Shown: positions 1 through 8,036 of the stretch, in pieces | Numbering within the stretch: position 1 is the stretch's first letter | How the letters are laid out: each line of letters begins with the position of its first letter | Source of the DNA: Hungatella sp. UBA4396 | GTDB lineage: Bacteria > Bacillota > Clostridia > Lachnospirales > Lachnospiraceae | Assembly (NCBI GenBank): GCA_002389905.1 | Contig: DGRE01000070.1 | Coordinates: forward strand, 3,364-67,363 | DNA length: 64,000 bases | Direction of reading: 5' to 3' | Position numbers and translations under genes: made by a program | The notes under the pieces: model-generated | Databases searched by the model: none | What the model was told of the DNA's origin: nothing | What the model saw: the letters and a program-made list of their open reading frames with translations, nothing else

Positions 1-35
1 GCATTGGAAAAGAAGCAGAAAAGGAGCAGAAAACA

Positions 36-1658
36 GTGGCAAACAGTGCAAAAGATTCCTTGATCATGGAATACAAGGATACAATCAGACAACTGAATAC
101 CACGATTGCAGCACAGGGCGAAATGATCGTATCGCTGAAAGAGATGCTGAGTGCCAGCAATGCCGCTACAGCGAATCTTCAGGAACAGGTTGCTTATCTG
201 ACCAGAAAACTCTTTGGAACATCCAGTGAAAAGTGTAATGATCTCGCTGGCCAGCTTAGTCTTTTTGATGAGGCGGAACAGGTTGCATCCACATCTGCTA
301 TGGAAATGTCCGAAGAAGAAACAACGGTTCATGAGCATATCCGTAAATCCAAAAGTAAGAGCGATGAAATCTTCAAAGGAGTACCCGTAAAGGAAGAAGT
401 CATCGAACTTCCGGTGGAGAAACTGGTCTGTGTTACATGCAATGCTCCGTTAGAACGAATCGGAAAAGAATTCGTTCGCCAGGAATTCCGCTTTACTCCG
501 GCAAAAGGAACTCTTGTAAAAATCTATCGGGCAACCTATAAATGTCCGGAGTGTTCTGCGTCAGACCCGCTTGCTGCAAGTATCCAGTTTGTGAAAGCAC
601 CTGCTCCGGAGGCTCTGATTCCTCACAGCTATGTATCATCATCTGTTGTTGCCTGGGTTATGTATCAGAAGTATGTTAATTCTATGCCTCTGTATCGTCA
701 GGAACACGACTGGAATCAGATGGGTGTTAAATTTTCCAGAGCAACACTGGGTAACTGGATTATCTTCTGCTCGAATGAGTATTTTCAGCCATTGTATGAC
801 TTCTTTCACCGGAAACTGCTGGAACGAACCTTTCTAATGGCTGATGAGACACGTCTTCAGGTTTTAAAAGAAGCCGGGCGCAGTGCGGAATCGGTCTCTT
901 ATATGTGGCTTTTTAGGTCTGGTGAAGATGGATTACCGCCCATTATCTTGTATTGGTATACTCAGACGCGTGCCAGGTACCATGCAGAAGCTTTTCTTTC
1001 CGGATTTGAAGGATATCTGGAAACCGATGGCTATCAGGGTTACAATAACCTGCCTGGCATCAAACGTTGTTCCTGTTGGTCCCATACAAGGCGCTACTTC
1101 ATAGATGCAGTGTCCAAGGGAAAGGAATACGATTACAGCAACCCTGCTGTTCAAGGCGTCCAGTTTTGCTCAAAGTTGTTCGAGTATGAAAGAATCTCAA
1201 AGGCGAAAAACCATACGCATGAAGAGCGAAAAGAATACCGCCTGCAAAAAGAGAAGCCGATTCTTGATGCCTTCTGGTCATGGCTTGACAGTCAAAACCC
1301 ACGGAAAGGATCGCGTTTTGACAAAGCGGTGAATTATGCCCAAAATCGGAAACCATTTCTTGAGACCTATCTTGAGGATGGCCGCTGTAGTTTTTCAAAT
1401 AACCTTAGTGAGAATTCAATCAGACCATTTACCGTAGGTCGTAAAAACTGGTTGTTCAGTGACACTCCCAAAGGGGCTACAGCAAGTGCCATTGTCTATA
1501 CCATGGTGGAGATGGCGAAGGCTAATGGGTTAAACATCTATAAATATTTAAACTATCTGCTTGATCACCGCCCAAGTACCAACATGACAGACGAACAGTT
1601 GGATCAACTTGCTCCATGGAGCAAGGGTGTGCTAGATCGTTGTGCAAATTTAAAATAG
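36..1658 (+). CDS. IS66-family transposase (TnpC-type)
   Basis: This is a DDE transposase of the IS66 family, which moves the element by cut-and-paste chemistry. A leucine-rich coiled region lies at residues 5-60, followed by a zinc-finger-like block (CVTCNAPL, then KCPEC). The catalytic region shows LMADETR, ETDGYQGY and the NNLSENSIRPF signature. About 540 residues matches full-length IS66 TnpC. The GTG at 36 is only the first start inside the window. The frame stays open to the left edge, so the true start may lie upstream, and ATG 66 is an alternative. The companion IS66 orfs and the left end are outside the window. The protein looks intact, so the element may be active. Confidence 0.93.
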   Translation: MANSAKDSLIMEYKDTIRQLNTTIAAQGEMIVSLKEMLSASNAATANLQEQVAYLTRKLFGTSSEKCNDLAGQLSLFDEAEQVASTSAMEMSEEETTVHEHIRKSKSKSDEIFKGVPVKEEVIELPVEKLVCVTCNAPLERIGKEFVRQEFRFTPAKGTLVKIYRATYKCPECSASDPLAASIQFVKAPAPEALIPHSYVSSSVVAWVMYQKYVNSMPLYRQEHDWNQMGVKFSRATLGNWIIFCSNEYFQPLYDFFHRKLLERTFLMADETRLQVLKEAGRSAESVSYMWLFRSGEDGLPPIILYWYTQTRARYHAEAFLSGFEGYLETDGYQGYNNLPGIKRCSCWSHTRRYFIDAVSKGKEYDYSNPAVQGVQFCSKLFEYERISKAKNHTHEERKEYRLQKEKPILDAFWSWLDSQNPRKGSRFDKAVNYAQNRKPFLETYLEDGRCSFSNNLSENSIRPFTVGRKNWLFSDTPKGATASAIVYTMVEMAKANGLNIYKYLNYLLDHRPSTNMTDEQLDQLAPWSKGVLDRCANLK

Positions 1659-1666
1659 AGTAAAGT

Positions 1667-1711
1667 GCTTGCATCTCTGGCAATCTAGCAAAGAGGTGCA
1701 AGCTTATTTTT
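1667..1711 (+). terminator. Intrinsic terminator after the IS66 transposase
   Basis: Arms 1667-1678 and 1692-1703 pair over 12 bases with one G-T pair. The loop is 13 bases and the stem is followed by a T-rich run. It lies inside the element and should stop transposase transcription before the neighbouring PTS operon. Confidence 0.7.
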
Positions 1712-1739
1712 GACGACCGTAGGATTACTTTGCGGTTAC
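1711..1739 (+). repeat. Probable right inverted-repeat end of the IS66 element
   Basis: Read on the minus strand, this stretch begins GTAACCGCAAAG. IS66-family ends typically begin GTAA. The assignment is inferred because the left end is not in the window. A TTGACG hexamer at 1710-1715 resembles an outward -35 box, but no good -10 follows at 16-18 bases. Confidence 0.55.
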
Positions 1740-1756
1740 CATAGGAAGGAGAAAGT

Positions 1757-3136
1757 ATGAGTAAAAAGTATGAAGACTTAGCCAAGGCTATTGTAGAAAA
1801 AGTCGGTGGTAATGAAAATATTGACTCATTGCATCACTGCCAAGTTCGTCTGCGTTTTAAGTTGATTGATAATGACAAAGCTGATCAGGAAGCAATCGGT
1901 GAACTGGATGGGGTTGCAAAAGTAATAGTTAGTGGGGGAATGTTTCAGGTAGTAATTGGGATGCATGTGGCGGAAGTGTATGAAGAAGTTGTGAAATTTA
2001 TTACTCCTGAAAATGGAACTGAGGCGCAGCCGGATGAAGTAAATGAAAAGAAAAAGCCATTTGATATTTTAGCTGATTTTGTATCCAGTATCTTTTCTCC
2101 TATTGTTCCGGCATTGGCCGGAGCGGGAATGGTAAAGGCCCTGTTGGGTTTATTGGTTGCCTTTAATCTGGTAGACACAAGCAGCCAAAGCTATATTATC
2201 ATCAATATGATGGGAGATGCAACATTTGCATTTATGCCAATTCTTCTGGCTTTTTCAACTGGACAAAAGCTGAAGTGCAACCCATTTTTAGCTGCTGTAG
2301 TAGCGGGAATCATGTGTCATGCCACCTGGGGGACTCTGGTGGCTGCAAAAGAACCAATCAGCCTGTTTGGTATCCTTCCTTTATACCTTGTAAGATATAC
2401 ATCTTCTGTAATACCCATTGTATTAGTGATTTTAGTACAGGCCCCATTAGAAAGGTTCTTAAATAAGGTAGTACCAAAAGCAATTCGCTTGGTTATTGTT
2501 CCGATGATACTGTTTTTGGTAATGGGAACATTAGCATTATCAATTATCGGACCGCTGGGAGATTATATTGGAAATATCATGACGATTGTGTTTACATGGC
2601 TAAGCACCAATGTAAGCTGGATACCACCATTATTTATGGGAGGGCTGTATCCTTTGTTGGTAATCTTTGGTTTACACCATGGTCTGGCCCCTTTGGGAAC
2701 TATGCAGCTTTCTCAGATGGGATATGATGCGATTTTTGGCCCCGGTGTACTTTGTGCAAATATTGGTCAGGGAACAGCAGCGTTGGTTGTTGGATTGATG
2801 TCAAAAGACAACAAAACAAAGCAGCTTGCTACTTCGGCTGGCATTACAGGTTTGATGGGAATTACAGAACCGGCTCTTTATGGTATAAATGTTCCTAAAA
2901 AATACCCTTTGATCGCCGGGCTGGTCGGAAGTGCTTTTGGAGGGCTGTTTGCAGGATTGACACAAACCCACCGATTTGCAACAGGCTCATCAGGAATCCC
3001 TGCTGTAATGATGTATATTGGTGATAATTCCATGCGGTATTTTTATCAGATACTGATTGCTTTAGCAATTACGATCTCAATATCAGCGGTCATAACGTTC
3101 TTCCTTGTTATGAAATATGAAAAAGTTCAAAAGTAA
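1757..3136 (+). CDS. PTS beta-glucoside-type transporter, EIIBC
   Basis: This is the membrane permease of a glucose-superfamily PTS that imports and phosphorylates a beta-glucoside-type sugar. Residues 1-80 form the EIIB domain. Its phosphorylated cysteine lies in SLHHCQVRLRF at about residue 28. Residues 105-455 form the multi-spanning EIIC domain. The C-terminal EIIA domain found in many BglF-type proteins is missing and is encoded separately at 4722. ATG 1757 is preceded by AGGAAGGAG. The gene heads an operon with the GH1 enzyme and EIIA. The IS66 end lies 17 bases before the start, so the native promoter has been displaced. The exact sugar cannot be read from the sequence; aryl-beta-glucosides or cellobiose are likely. 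Confidence 0.9.
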   Translation: MSKKYEDLAKAIVEKVGGNENIDSLHHCQVRLRFKLIDNDKADQEAIGELDGVAKVIVSGGMFQVVIGMHVAEVYEEVVKFITPENGTEAQPDEVNEKKKPFDILADFVSSIFSPIVPALAGAGMVKALLGLLVAFNLVDTSSQSYIIINMMGDATFAFMPILLAFSTGQKLKCNPFLAAVVAGIMCHATWGTLVAAKEPISLFGILPLYLVRYTSSVIPIVLVILVQAPLERFLNKVVPKAIRLVIVPMILFLVMGTLALSIIGPLGDYIGNIMTIVFTWLSTNVSWIPPLFMGGLYPLLVIFGLHHGLAPLGTMQLSQMGYDAIFGPGVLCANIGQGTAALVVGLMSKDNKTKQLATSAGITGLMGITEPALYGINVPKKYPLIAGLVGSAFGGLFAGLTQTHRFATGSSGIPAVMMYIGDNSMRYFYQILIALAITISISAVITFFLVMKYEKVQK

Positions 3137-3147
3137 ACGATGAGACC

Positions 3148-3184
3148 GAGAGAACTGATTTCGCTGAGCGGAGCCGGTTCTCTC
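3148..3184 (+). other. Intercistronic hairpin between EIIBC and GH1
   Basis: Arms 3148-3155 and 3177-3184 pair over eight bases around a 21-base loop that could pair further internally. No T-run follows, so it is more likely an RNA-processing or stability element than a terminator. It lies in the 96-base gap between the permease and the glycosidase. Confidence 0.35.
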
Positions 3185-3232
3185 TCCTGTAAATCAGAAG
3201 CAGAAACTGAATAAAGATTTCGAGGTGATAAA

Positions 3233-4720
3233 ATGAAAAAAGTATTTCCGGAAGGTTTTTTATGGGGAGGAGCCATTGCCGCCAATCAATGCGAAGGCGG
3301 TTGGAATCAAGGGGGGAAAGGCGTATCTGTCAGTGATGTAGCCAAATTTAAAGATCCGGACATCATGAAGGATATTAATGATGTCCACAGTTTTTGCGAT
3401 ATCACAGATGAGGAGATTAGACAGGCATTGGAAAGTAACGATGAAAAAATGTATCCCAAACGACATGGGATTGATTTTTATAATCGTTATAAGGAAGACA
3501 TTGCACTATTAGCGGGTATGGGCTTTAAGGTCTTTCGCCTGTCCATTGCCTGGAGCAGGATTTATCCAAATGGCGATGATTTACAGCCTAATGAAGAAGG
3601 ACTCCAATTTTATGATAATGTATTTGACGAATGCAAAAAATATGGGATGGAACCTTTGGTGACCATGAGTCATTATGAGCCACCCCTTCAGTTCTGTTTA
3701 AAATACAACGGCTGGTATGACCGGCATTCCATTGAATTTTTTACCCGTTATGTAGATACGATCACAAAGCGTTATGCCCAAAAGGTAAAGTATTGGCTTA
3801 CTTTTAATGAAATAGATTCCATTTTACGCCATCCCTTTATGACAGGTGGACTGATAGAAAGCCGGTTTGCTCCTGCAGAATTTGAAAGCGTTGAGTACCA
3901 GGCGATGCATCACCAGTTTGTGGCCAGTGCTCTGGCTACTAAGATTTGTCATGAAAATATTCCTGGAAGTTTCGTTGGGTGTATGCTGACGAAAAGAACT
4001 ATTTATCCATATAGCTGCCGCCCTGGAGATATCTTAAAAGCACAACAGGAAATGAGAGCTGTTTATGCTTTCTCTGATACACAAGTGCGCGGAGAGTATC
4101 CAGCATATTTATTGAGTATGTATGAGAATAAAGGCATTAAACTTAAAATTGGAAAAGAGGATTTAAATATCATGAAAGCTTATCCGGTTGATTTTGTATC
4201 CTTTTCTTATTACTCATCTACTTGTGCTGCAGATGATACGACAAACTTGGAAATTGGACTTGAAAATACAGCAAGAGGAGTTGTCAATCCGCATGTTAAG
4301 AAAAATGAATGGGGGTGGGGAATTGACCCTATCGGACTTCGAGTTTCTATGGTAGACTTATATGATCGGTATAGAAAACCTTTGTTTATTGTAGAAAACG
4401 GTTTGGGGGCTAAGGATACTGTTGAAGCAAATGGTTCCATCCATGATGATTACCGAATTGAGTATTTTAAACAGCATTTTCTTTCTATGCATAAAGCAAT
4501 TGTAGAAGATGGAGTGAAACTCTTAGGATATACATCTTGGGCTCCTATTGATTTAATATCTAATTCTACAAACCAGATGAGCAAGCGCTATGGCTTCGTT
4601 TATGTAGATTTGGATGATTATGGTAATGGGACTTACAAGCGCAGTAAGAAAGACAGCTATGAATGGTACAGAGAAGTAATTGCAACAAATGGCGCAAGTA
4701 TCCTAAATGAGGAGGGCTAA
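3233..4720 (+). CDS. 6-phospho-beta-glucosidase, GH1 family
   Basis: This cytoplasmic enzyme should hydrolyse the phosphorylated beta-glucoside delivered by the adjacent PTS to glucose-6-phosphate plus aglycone. The GH1 N-terminal signature FLWGGAIAANQCEGG is at residues 10-24. The acid/base Glu is in LTFNEID (Glu193) and the nucleophile is in IVENGLG (Glu388). A C-terminal NQMSKRYGFVYVD segment matches the phosphate-binding loop of 6-phospho enzymes. At 495 residues it is the normal size and all catalytic residues are present. It sits between EIIBC and EIIA in one operon. It contrasts with the defective GH1 at 33432. The GH1 family call is firm; substrate detail is inferred. Confidence 0.93.
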   Translation: MKKVFPEGFLWGGAIAANQCEGGWNQGGKGVSVSDVAKFKDPDIMKDINDVHSFCDITDEEIRQALESNDEKMYPKRHGIDFYNRYKEDIALLAGMGFKVFRLSIAWSRIYPNGDDLQPNEEGLQFYDNVFDECKKYGMEPLVTMSHYEPPLQFCLKYNGWYDRHSIEFFTRYVDTITKRYAQKVKYWLTFNEIDSILRHPFMTGGLIESRFAPAEFESVEYQAMHHQFVASALATKICHENIPGSFVGCMLTKRTIYPYSCRPGDILKAQQEMRAVYAFSDTQVRGEYPAYLLSMYENKGIKLKIGKEDLNIMKAYPVDFVSFSYYSSTCAADDTTNLEIGLENTARGVVNPHVKKNEWGWGIDPIGLRVSMVDLYDRYRKPLFIVENGLGAKDTVEANGSIHDDYRIEYFKQHFLSMHKAIVEDGVKLLGYTSWAPIDLISNSTNQMSKRYGFVYVDLDDYGNGTYKRSKKDSYEWYREVIATNGASILNEEG

Positions 4721-4721
4721 A

Positions 4722-5243
4722 ATGGGATTGTTGAATAACTTATTCTTAAAAAAGAAAGAAGCAGAGAAAGCCGATCCAGTGGTAAAAGAAGATGTAACTA
4801 TTTTCAGTCCATTAAAGGGAGAGGTCCTTCCATTAAGTGAAGTAAAAGATGAGGCTTTTGCATGTGGGGCTTTAGGAAATGGAATTGCCGTTGAACCTGT
4901 GGATGGAAAAGTGGTGTCACCAGTTAATGGCACAGTTGTTTCTATATTTCCTACGAATCATGCACTTGGGATTACGTCAGAGGATGGAGCGGAGATACTC
5001 ATACATATTGGCCTTGATACAGTGAAACTGGGAGGGAAATATTTTACAGCATATGTTGAGCAGGGACAGAGTGTAAAGAAAGGGGACACACTTATTACAT
5101 TTGAATTAGACCGGCTTCGGGAAGAAGGATATGTGACCCAGGTACCAGTGTTAATAATCAATACCCCTGCGTACTCTTGTATCGAACCGTTGACAGAAGG
5201 TTCTGTTGATTATGGTGATGTTCTATTAAAATTAAAATATTAA
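4722..5243 (+). CDS. PTS EIIA component, glucose (Crr) type
   Basis: This soluble phosphocarrier passes phosphate from HPr to the EIIB domain of the permease at 1757. The family signature ILIHIGLDTVKLGG carries the phosphorylated histidine, preceded by the usual SPLKGEVLPL and DGKVVSPVNG segments. The start chosen is ATG 4722, which has GGAGGG about seven bases upstream. An ATG at 4707 is in frame but overlaps the GH1 gene and places the ribosome site inside the gene. The product is then 173 residues, normal for a stand-alone EIIA-Glc. It completes the split EIIBC/EIIA system. In many Firmicutes such EIIA proteins also serve other permeases lacking EIIA, which could apply here. Confidence 0.9.
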   Translation: MGLLNNLFLKKKEAEKADPVVKEDVTIFSPLKGEVLPLSEVKDEAFACGALGNGIAVEPVDGKVVSPVNGTVVSIFPTNHALGITSEDGAEILIHIGLDTVKLGGKYFTAYVEQGQSVKKGDTLITFELDRLREEGYVTQVPVLIINTPAYSCIEPLTEGSVDYGDVLLKLKY

Positions 5244-5383
5244 TAGAAATCCACATCCATTAGAATGATACGCCTGTAAAACTGGAAGAAGAAAAGTGGG
5301 AGATTGCAATAAAAGTATAACTACAGGTAATAAAAGAATTACAACATTGTAAAAAGGGAGTATATAAGCGGAAGTAATAATAG

Positions 5384-5524
5384 ATGGAAAGAGAGCCTGC
5401 GGCCGTAAAACGGCTGCAGGTTTTGCCGGATTCAAGAGATTTGAAAAGGAATCTGAAAAACGAACCGAAAGTAATTACAAGTATCAATGAAATGCTTAGA
5501 GAACAGAAAGGAGACCATTTATGA
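5384..5524 (+). CDS. Possible 46-residue leader peptide coupled to the aldo/keto reductase
   Basis: A small open frame begins at ATG 5384, directly after an in-frame TAG, and ends with TGA at 5522-5524. Its end overlaps the ATG of the aldo/keto reductase as ATGA, the geometry of translational coupling. The predicted peptide is charged, starts MEREPAAVKRL and has no recognised domain. The ribosome site upstream is weak (GCGGAAG about nine bases before). A hairpin of about nine base pairs sits inside its first third, at 5395-5427. It could be a coupled small protein, an attenuator leader, or chance. Confidence 0.3.
   Translation: MEREPAAVKRLQVLPDSRDLKRNLKNEPKVITSINEMLREQKGDHL
5395..5427 (+). 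other. GC-rich hairpin followed by TTTT (possible attenuator)
   Basis: The arms CCTGCGGCCG and CGGCTGCAGG pair over nine of ten bases around a short A-rich loop, followed by GTTTT. It could terminate the EIIA transcript or act as a partial terminator within the small open frame. The T-run is short. Confidence 0.4.
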
Positions 5525-6507
5525 TCCAATATCGAACCATTGGAAAAACTGGAATTAAAGTATCAAATTTATGTTTTGGAACCATGTCTTTTGGAGGAAA
5601 TGCGGACGAAAATACCTCTAGGGCAATGTATAAGCGCTGCCGGGACGCAGGAATCAATTTTTTTGATACTGCAGATGTTTATAATGGCGGATGTGCAGAG
5701 GAAATATTGGGCAGATGTATTGCTGGCAGCAGAGAGGAAGTTGTCCTTACGACAAAGGTCTTTTACCCAACCGGGAGTGAATTAAACTCCAGGGGTCTTT
5801 CACGCAGACATATGATGCAGGCAGCAGAAGCGAGTTTAAAGCGTTTAGGAACTGATTATATTGATTTTTATTTTGTTCATTCATTTGATGATGAAACCTC
5901 AATGGAAGAAATTATCCGTACATTGGATGACTTACAACGACAGGGAAAGGTTTTATATCCTGCAGTCAGCAACTGGGCGGCCTGGCAGATGGCAAAAGCT
6001 TTGGGGATCTCCGCAAAAGAACAATTAGCGCGTTTTGAACTGATTCAGCCCATGTACAATTTAGCAAAACGACAGGCAGAAGTGGAAATTTTACCCCTTG
6101 CTGCCTCCGAACAAATGGGTGTGATTACTTATAGTCCATTGGGAGCCGGACTCTTAACTGGAAAATATGGGATAAGAAAGAAACCGGAAAAGGGGAGAAT
6201 CGTGGAAGAAGCTAGATATCGTGATCGTTATAGGTTGGAAAGTGATTATTTAGTTGCTGACAGGTTATCCGAATATGCAGAAAAGCACAAAGTAGCACCG
6301 GCAACTTTAGCTGTTGCATGGGTTATGGCCAATCCCGCCATAACAGCTCCCATTATTGGAGCCAGAAACGTGGAGCAGTTGGAAGTTTCACTTGCAGCTC
6401 TTGAGTATTGTATGTCAGAAGAAGAAAGAATAGCAATTTCTGAATTATCTTTTACACCTGCACCGGCAACAGATCGGACAGAAGTACAGCTTCCAAACTG
6501 GACATGA
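5521..6507 (+). CDS. Aldo/keto reductase
   Basis: This NAD(P)H-dependent oxidoreductase of the AKR superfamily reduces carbonyls to alcohols. The catalytic tetrad is present: Asp49 and Tyr54 in FFDTADVYNGG, Lys79 in LTTKVF and His120 in FYFVHSFDD. The cofactor-binding C-terminus shows YSPLGAGLLTGKYG and PIIGARNVEQL. At 328 residues it has the usual length of YajO/Tas-like AKRs. GAAAGGAG precedes the ATG. Placed between the beta-glucoside PTS genes and an RpiR regulator, it may process a released sugar or aglycone, but the substrate is unknown. Confidence 0.9.
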   Translation: MIQYRTIGKTGIKVSNLCFGTMSFGGNADENTSRAMYKRCRDAGINFFDTADVYNGGCAEEILGRCIAGSREEVVLTTKVFYPTGSELNSRGLSRRHMMQAAEASLKRLGTDYIDFYFVHSFDDETSMEEIIRTLDDLQRQGKVLYPAVSNWAAWQMAKALGISAKEQLARFELIQPMYNLAKRQAEVEILPLAASEQMGVITYSPLGAGLLTGKYGIRKKPEKGRIVEEARYRDRYRLESDYLVADRLSEYAEKHKVAPATLAVAWVMANPAITAPIIGARNVEQLEVSLAALEYCMSEEERIAISELSFTPAPATDRTEVQLPNWT

Positions 6508-6586
6508 TGGTATAAAAATGAATTGTATTCAGTTTAGATTCCGCAATAATGGCATATAGAGACGAATAGAAAGGGGGCCTGATTTT

Positions 6587-7477
6587 ATGTATTTATTCCA
6601 ACGAATTGAAGAGGCTTTCATGCTTTATGATGATTCTAAAAAGAAGGTGGCAGAGTTTATTCTCCAAAAGAGAAGCAAGCTGACAGATTATTCCATGCAG
6701 GAAATCGCTAAGCTGACATATACTTCAAAACCGACGCTTGTTCGTTTTGCAAAGGCTTTAGGGTTTGCTGGCTGGAAAGAATTTATGAAAGCTTATGTTG
6801 AGGAAACACATTATCAGGAAACCCATTTTTCAGGAGTAGATCCCAACTTTCCGTTTTCTGAAAACGATTCTACAAAAGATATCATAACAAAAATCAGTGA
6901 TTTGCAAATAGAAAGCATACTTGATACAGCAGATTCACTGGATATAGCATTACTGGATATGGCAACTGATGTTCTCCTCAAGTCAAATCACATTGCTCTC
7001 TTCGGTATAAGCCCTAATACTCTGATCGGGGAATTATTCAGACGCAGGATGGAATCGATCGGAAAGCTTGTTTTTATTTCCTCTGTTGATGAGAGTGGAA
7101 TGTTGTCCAGTTCCTTAAAACCGGATGATTGTGCTCTTGTTATATCTTACTCCGGAAATAATGAAGCCAGAGAACCTATGAGGTTTATCAATGTAATGAA
7201 GAAGAATCATGTCCCTATTATTGGTATTACTAGCGGAGGAAATAACTATATCAGAGAAAATATCGAATGTGTGTTAACGATATCATCCAGAGAGAGACTA
7301 TATAGTAAGATATCCGGTTTTTCTACAGAAGTATCTATCTTAAATATTTTGAATATACTATTTTCATGTTGTTTTGCCAGAGATTATCAAAAGAACCTTG
7401 AATATAAAATAAAGAATTCAAGGATTTTAGAGTATAGAAGAAGTGCTTCACTATATGATATGAAAGAGGAAGAATGA
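6587..7477 (+). CDS. RpiR/MurR-family transcriptional regulator
   Basis: This is a sugar-phosphate-responsive DNA-binding protein. The N-terminal helix-turn-helix spans roughly residues 1-75, with recognition-helix text TYTSKPTLVRFAKALGF. A SIS phosphosugar-binding domain follows at about 120-250, containing VISYSGNNEAREPMRF. Length (296) is normal. It follows the PTS/GH1/AKR genes in the same direction, which suggests local control of that operon. Because the IS66 element has replaced sequence upstream of the EIIBC gene, its operator there may be lost. The repression-or-activation mode cannot be told from sequence. Confidence 0.9.
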   Translation: MYLFQRIEEAFMLYDDSKKKVAEFILQKRSKLTDYSMQEIAKLTYTSKPTLVRFAKALGFAGWKEFMKAYVEETHYQETHFSGVDPNFPFSENDSTKDIITKISDLQIESILDTADSLDIALLDMATDVLLKSNHIALFGISPNTLIGELFRRRMESIGKLVFISSVDESGMLSSSLKPDDCALVISYSGNNEAREPMRFINVMKKNHVPIIGITSGGNNYIRENIECVLTISSRERLYSKISGFSTEVSILNILNILFSCCFARDYQKNLEYKIKNSRILEYRRSASLYDMKEEE

Positions 7478-7522
7478 TACTTTTATTTACCGCAAAAAAT
7501 AAATAAACAGGAGGAATATAGT

Positions 7523-7846
7523 ATGGAAAAACAAACAGCAGGAAAAAAGCAGCTTGGAGAATTTGCCCCTAAATTTGCAGAATTAAATGATGATGTGCTG
7601 TTCGGACAAGTATGGTCGAGGGAGGATAAGCTCTCGCTGAGAGAGCGGAGCATCATCACTGTCAGCATTCTGATGGCGAAAGGGATTTTTGACAGCTCAC
7701 TGAAAGTACATATTTCTAATGCAAAAAAATATGGGGTTTCTTCCGAGGAAATGGCTGAAATTTTAACACACGCTGCTTTCTATGCAGGATGGCCAAATGC
7801 TTGGGCAGCTTTCCGTATAGCGAAAGAGGTTTATGAAAGTGAATAA
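7523..7846 (+). CDS. Carboxymuconolactone decarboxylase family protein
   Basis: This is a small all-helical protein of the CMD/AhpD superfamily, 107 residues. The family core is visible in LSLRERSIITVSILMAKG and in the helix ending AAFYAGWPNAWAAF. The CxxC redox pair of AhpD peroxidase partners is absent, so it belongs with the decarboxylase-like group rather than the thiol reductases. AGGAGG precedes ATG 7523. It lies between the RpiR regulator and the short-chain dehydrogenase and probably shares their transcript. The substrate is unknown. Such proteins often accompany AKR/SDR genes in aromatic or lactone metabolism, which would fit aglycone handling, but that is inference. Confidence 0.82.
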   Translation: MEKQTAGKKQLGEFAPKFAELNDDVLFGQVWSREDKLSLRERSIITVSILMAKGIFDSSLKVHISNAKKYGVSSEEMAEILTHAAFYAGWPNAWAAFRIAKEVYESE

Positions 7847-7997
7847 TAAAAAGCATGCTACTGGCGTATTTGGATTTGAGAATACCAAATGGGAGGGGGA
7901 GGACCGCATTATGGTAATCGGTGATGGACAGATATTAGAAAGCGGAAATCACCAGAGCCTGATGAACCAGCAAAGCAGTTATTTTAAATGGCTATGA
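7833..7997 (+). pseudogene. Remnant of an ABC transporter ATPase C-terminus
   Basis: A 54-codon frame overlaps the end of the preceding gene. Its second half reads EDRIMVIGDGQILESGNH and continues with SLMNQQSSYFKWL. This is the typical end of an MdlB/exporter-type ABC ATPase, where DRI.V...G.I.E.G.H..L precedes the final helix. The Walker A, signature and Walker B regions are absent, so only the last 33 or so residues remain. The first 20 codons have no recognisable relation. It is probably debris from a deletion or recombination. Translation is unlikely to give a functional protein. Confidence 0.55.
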
Positions 7998-8036
7998 GCC
8001 AGATAGGAAAGACAATATAAAACAAAGGAGGCTGTT

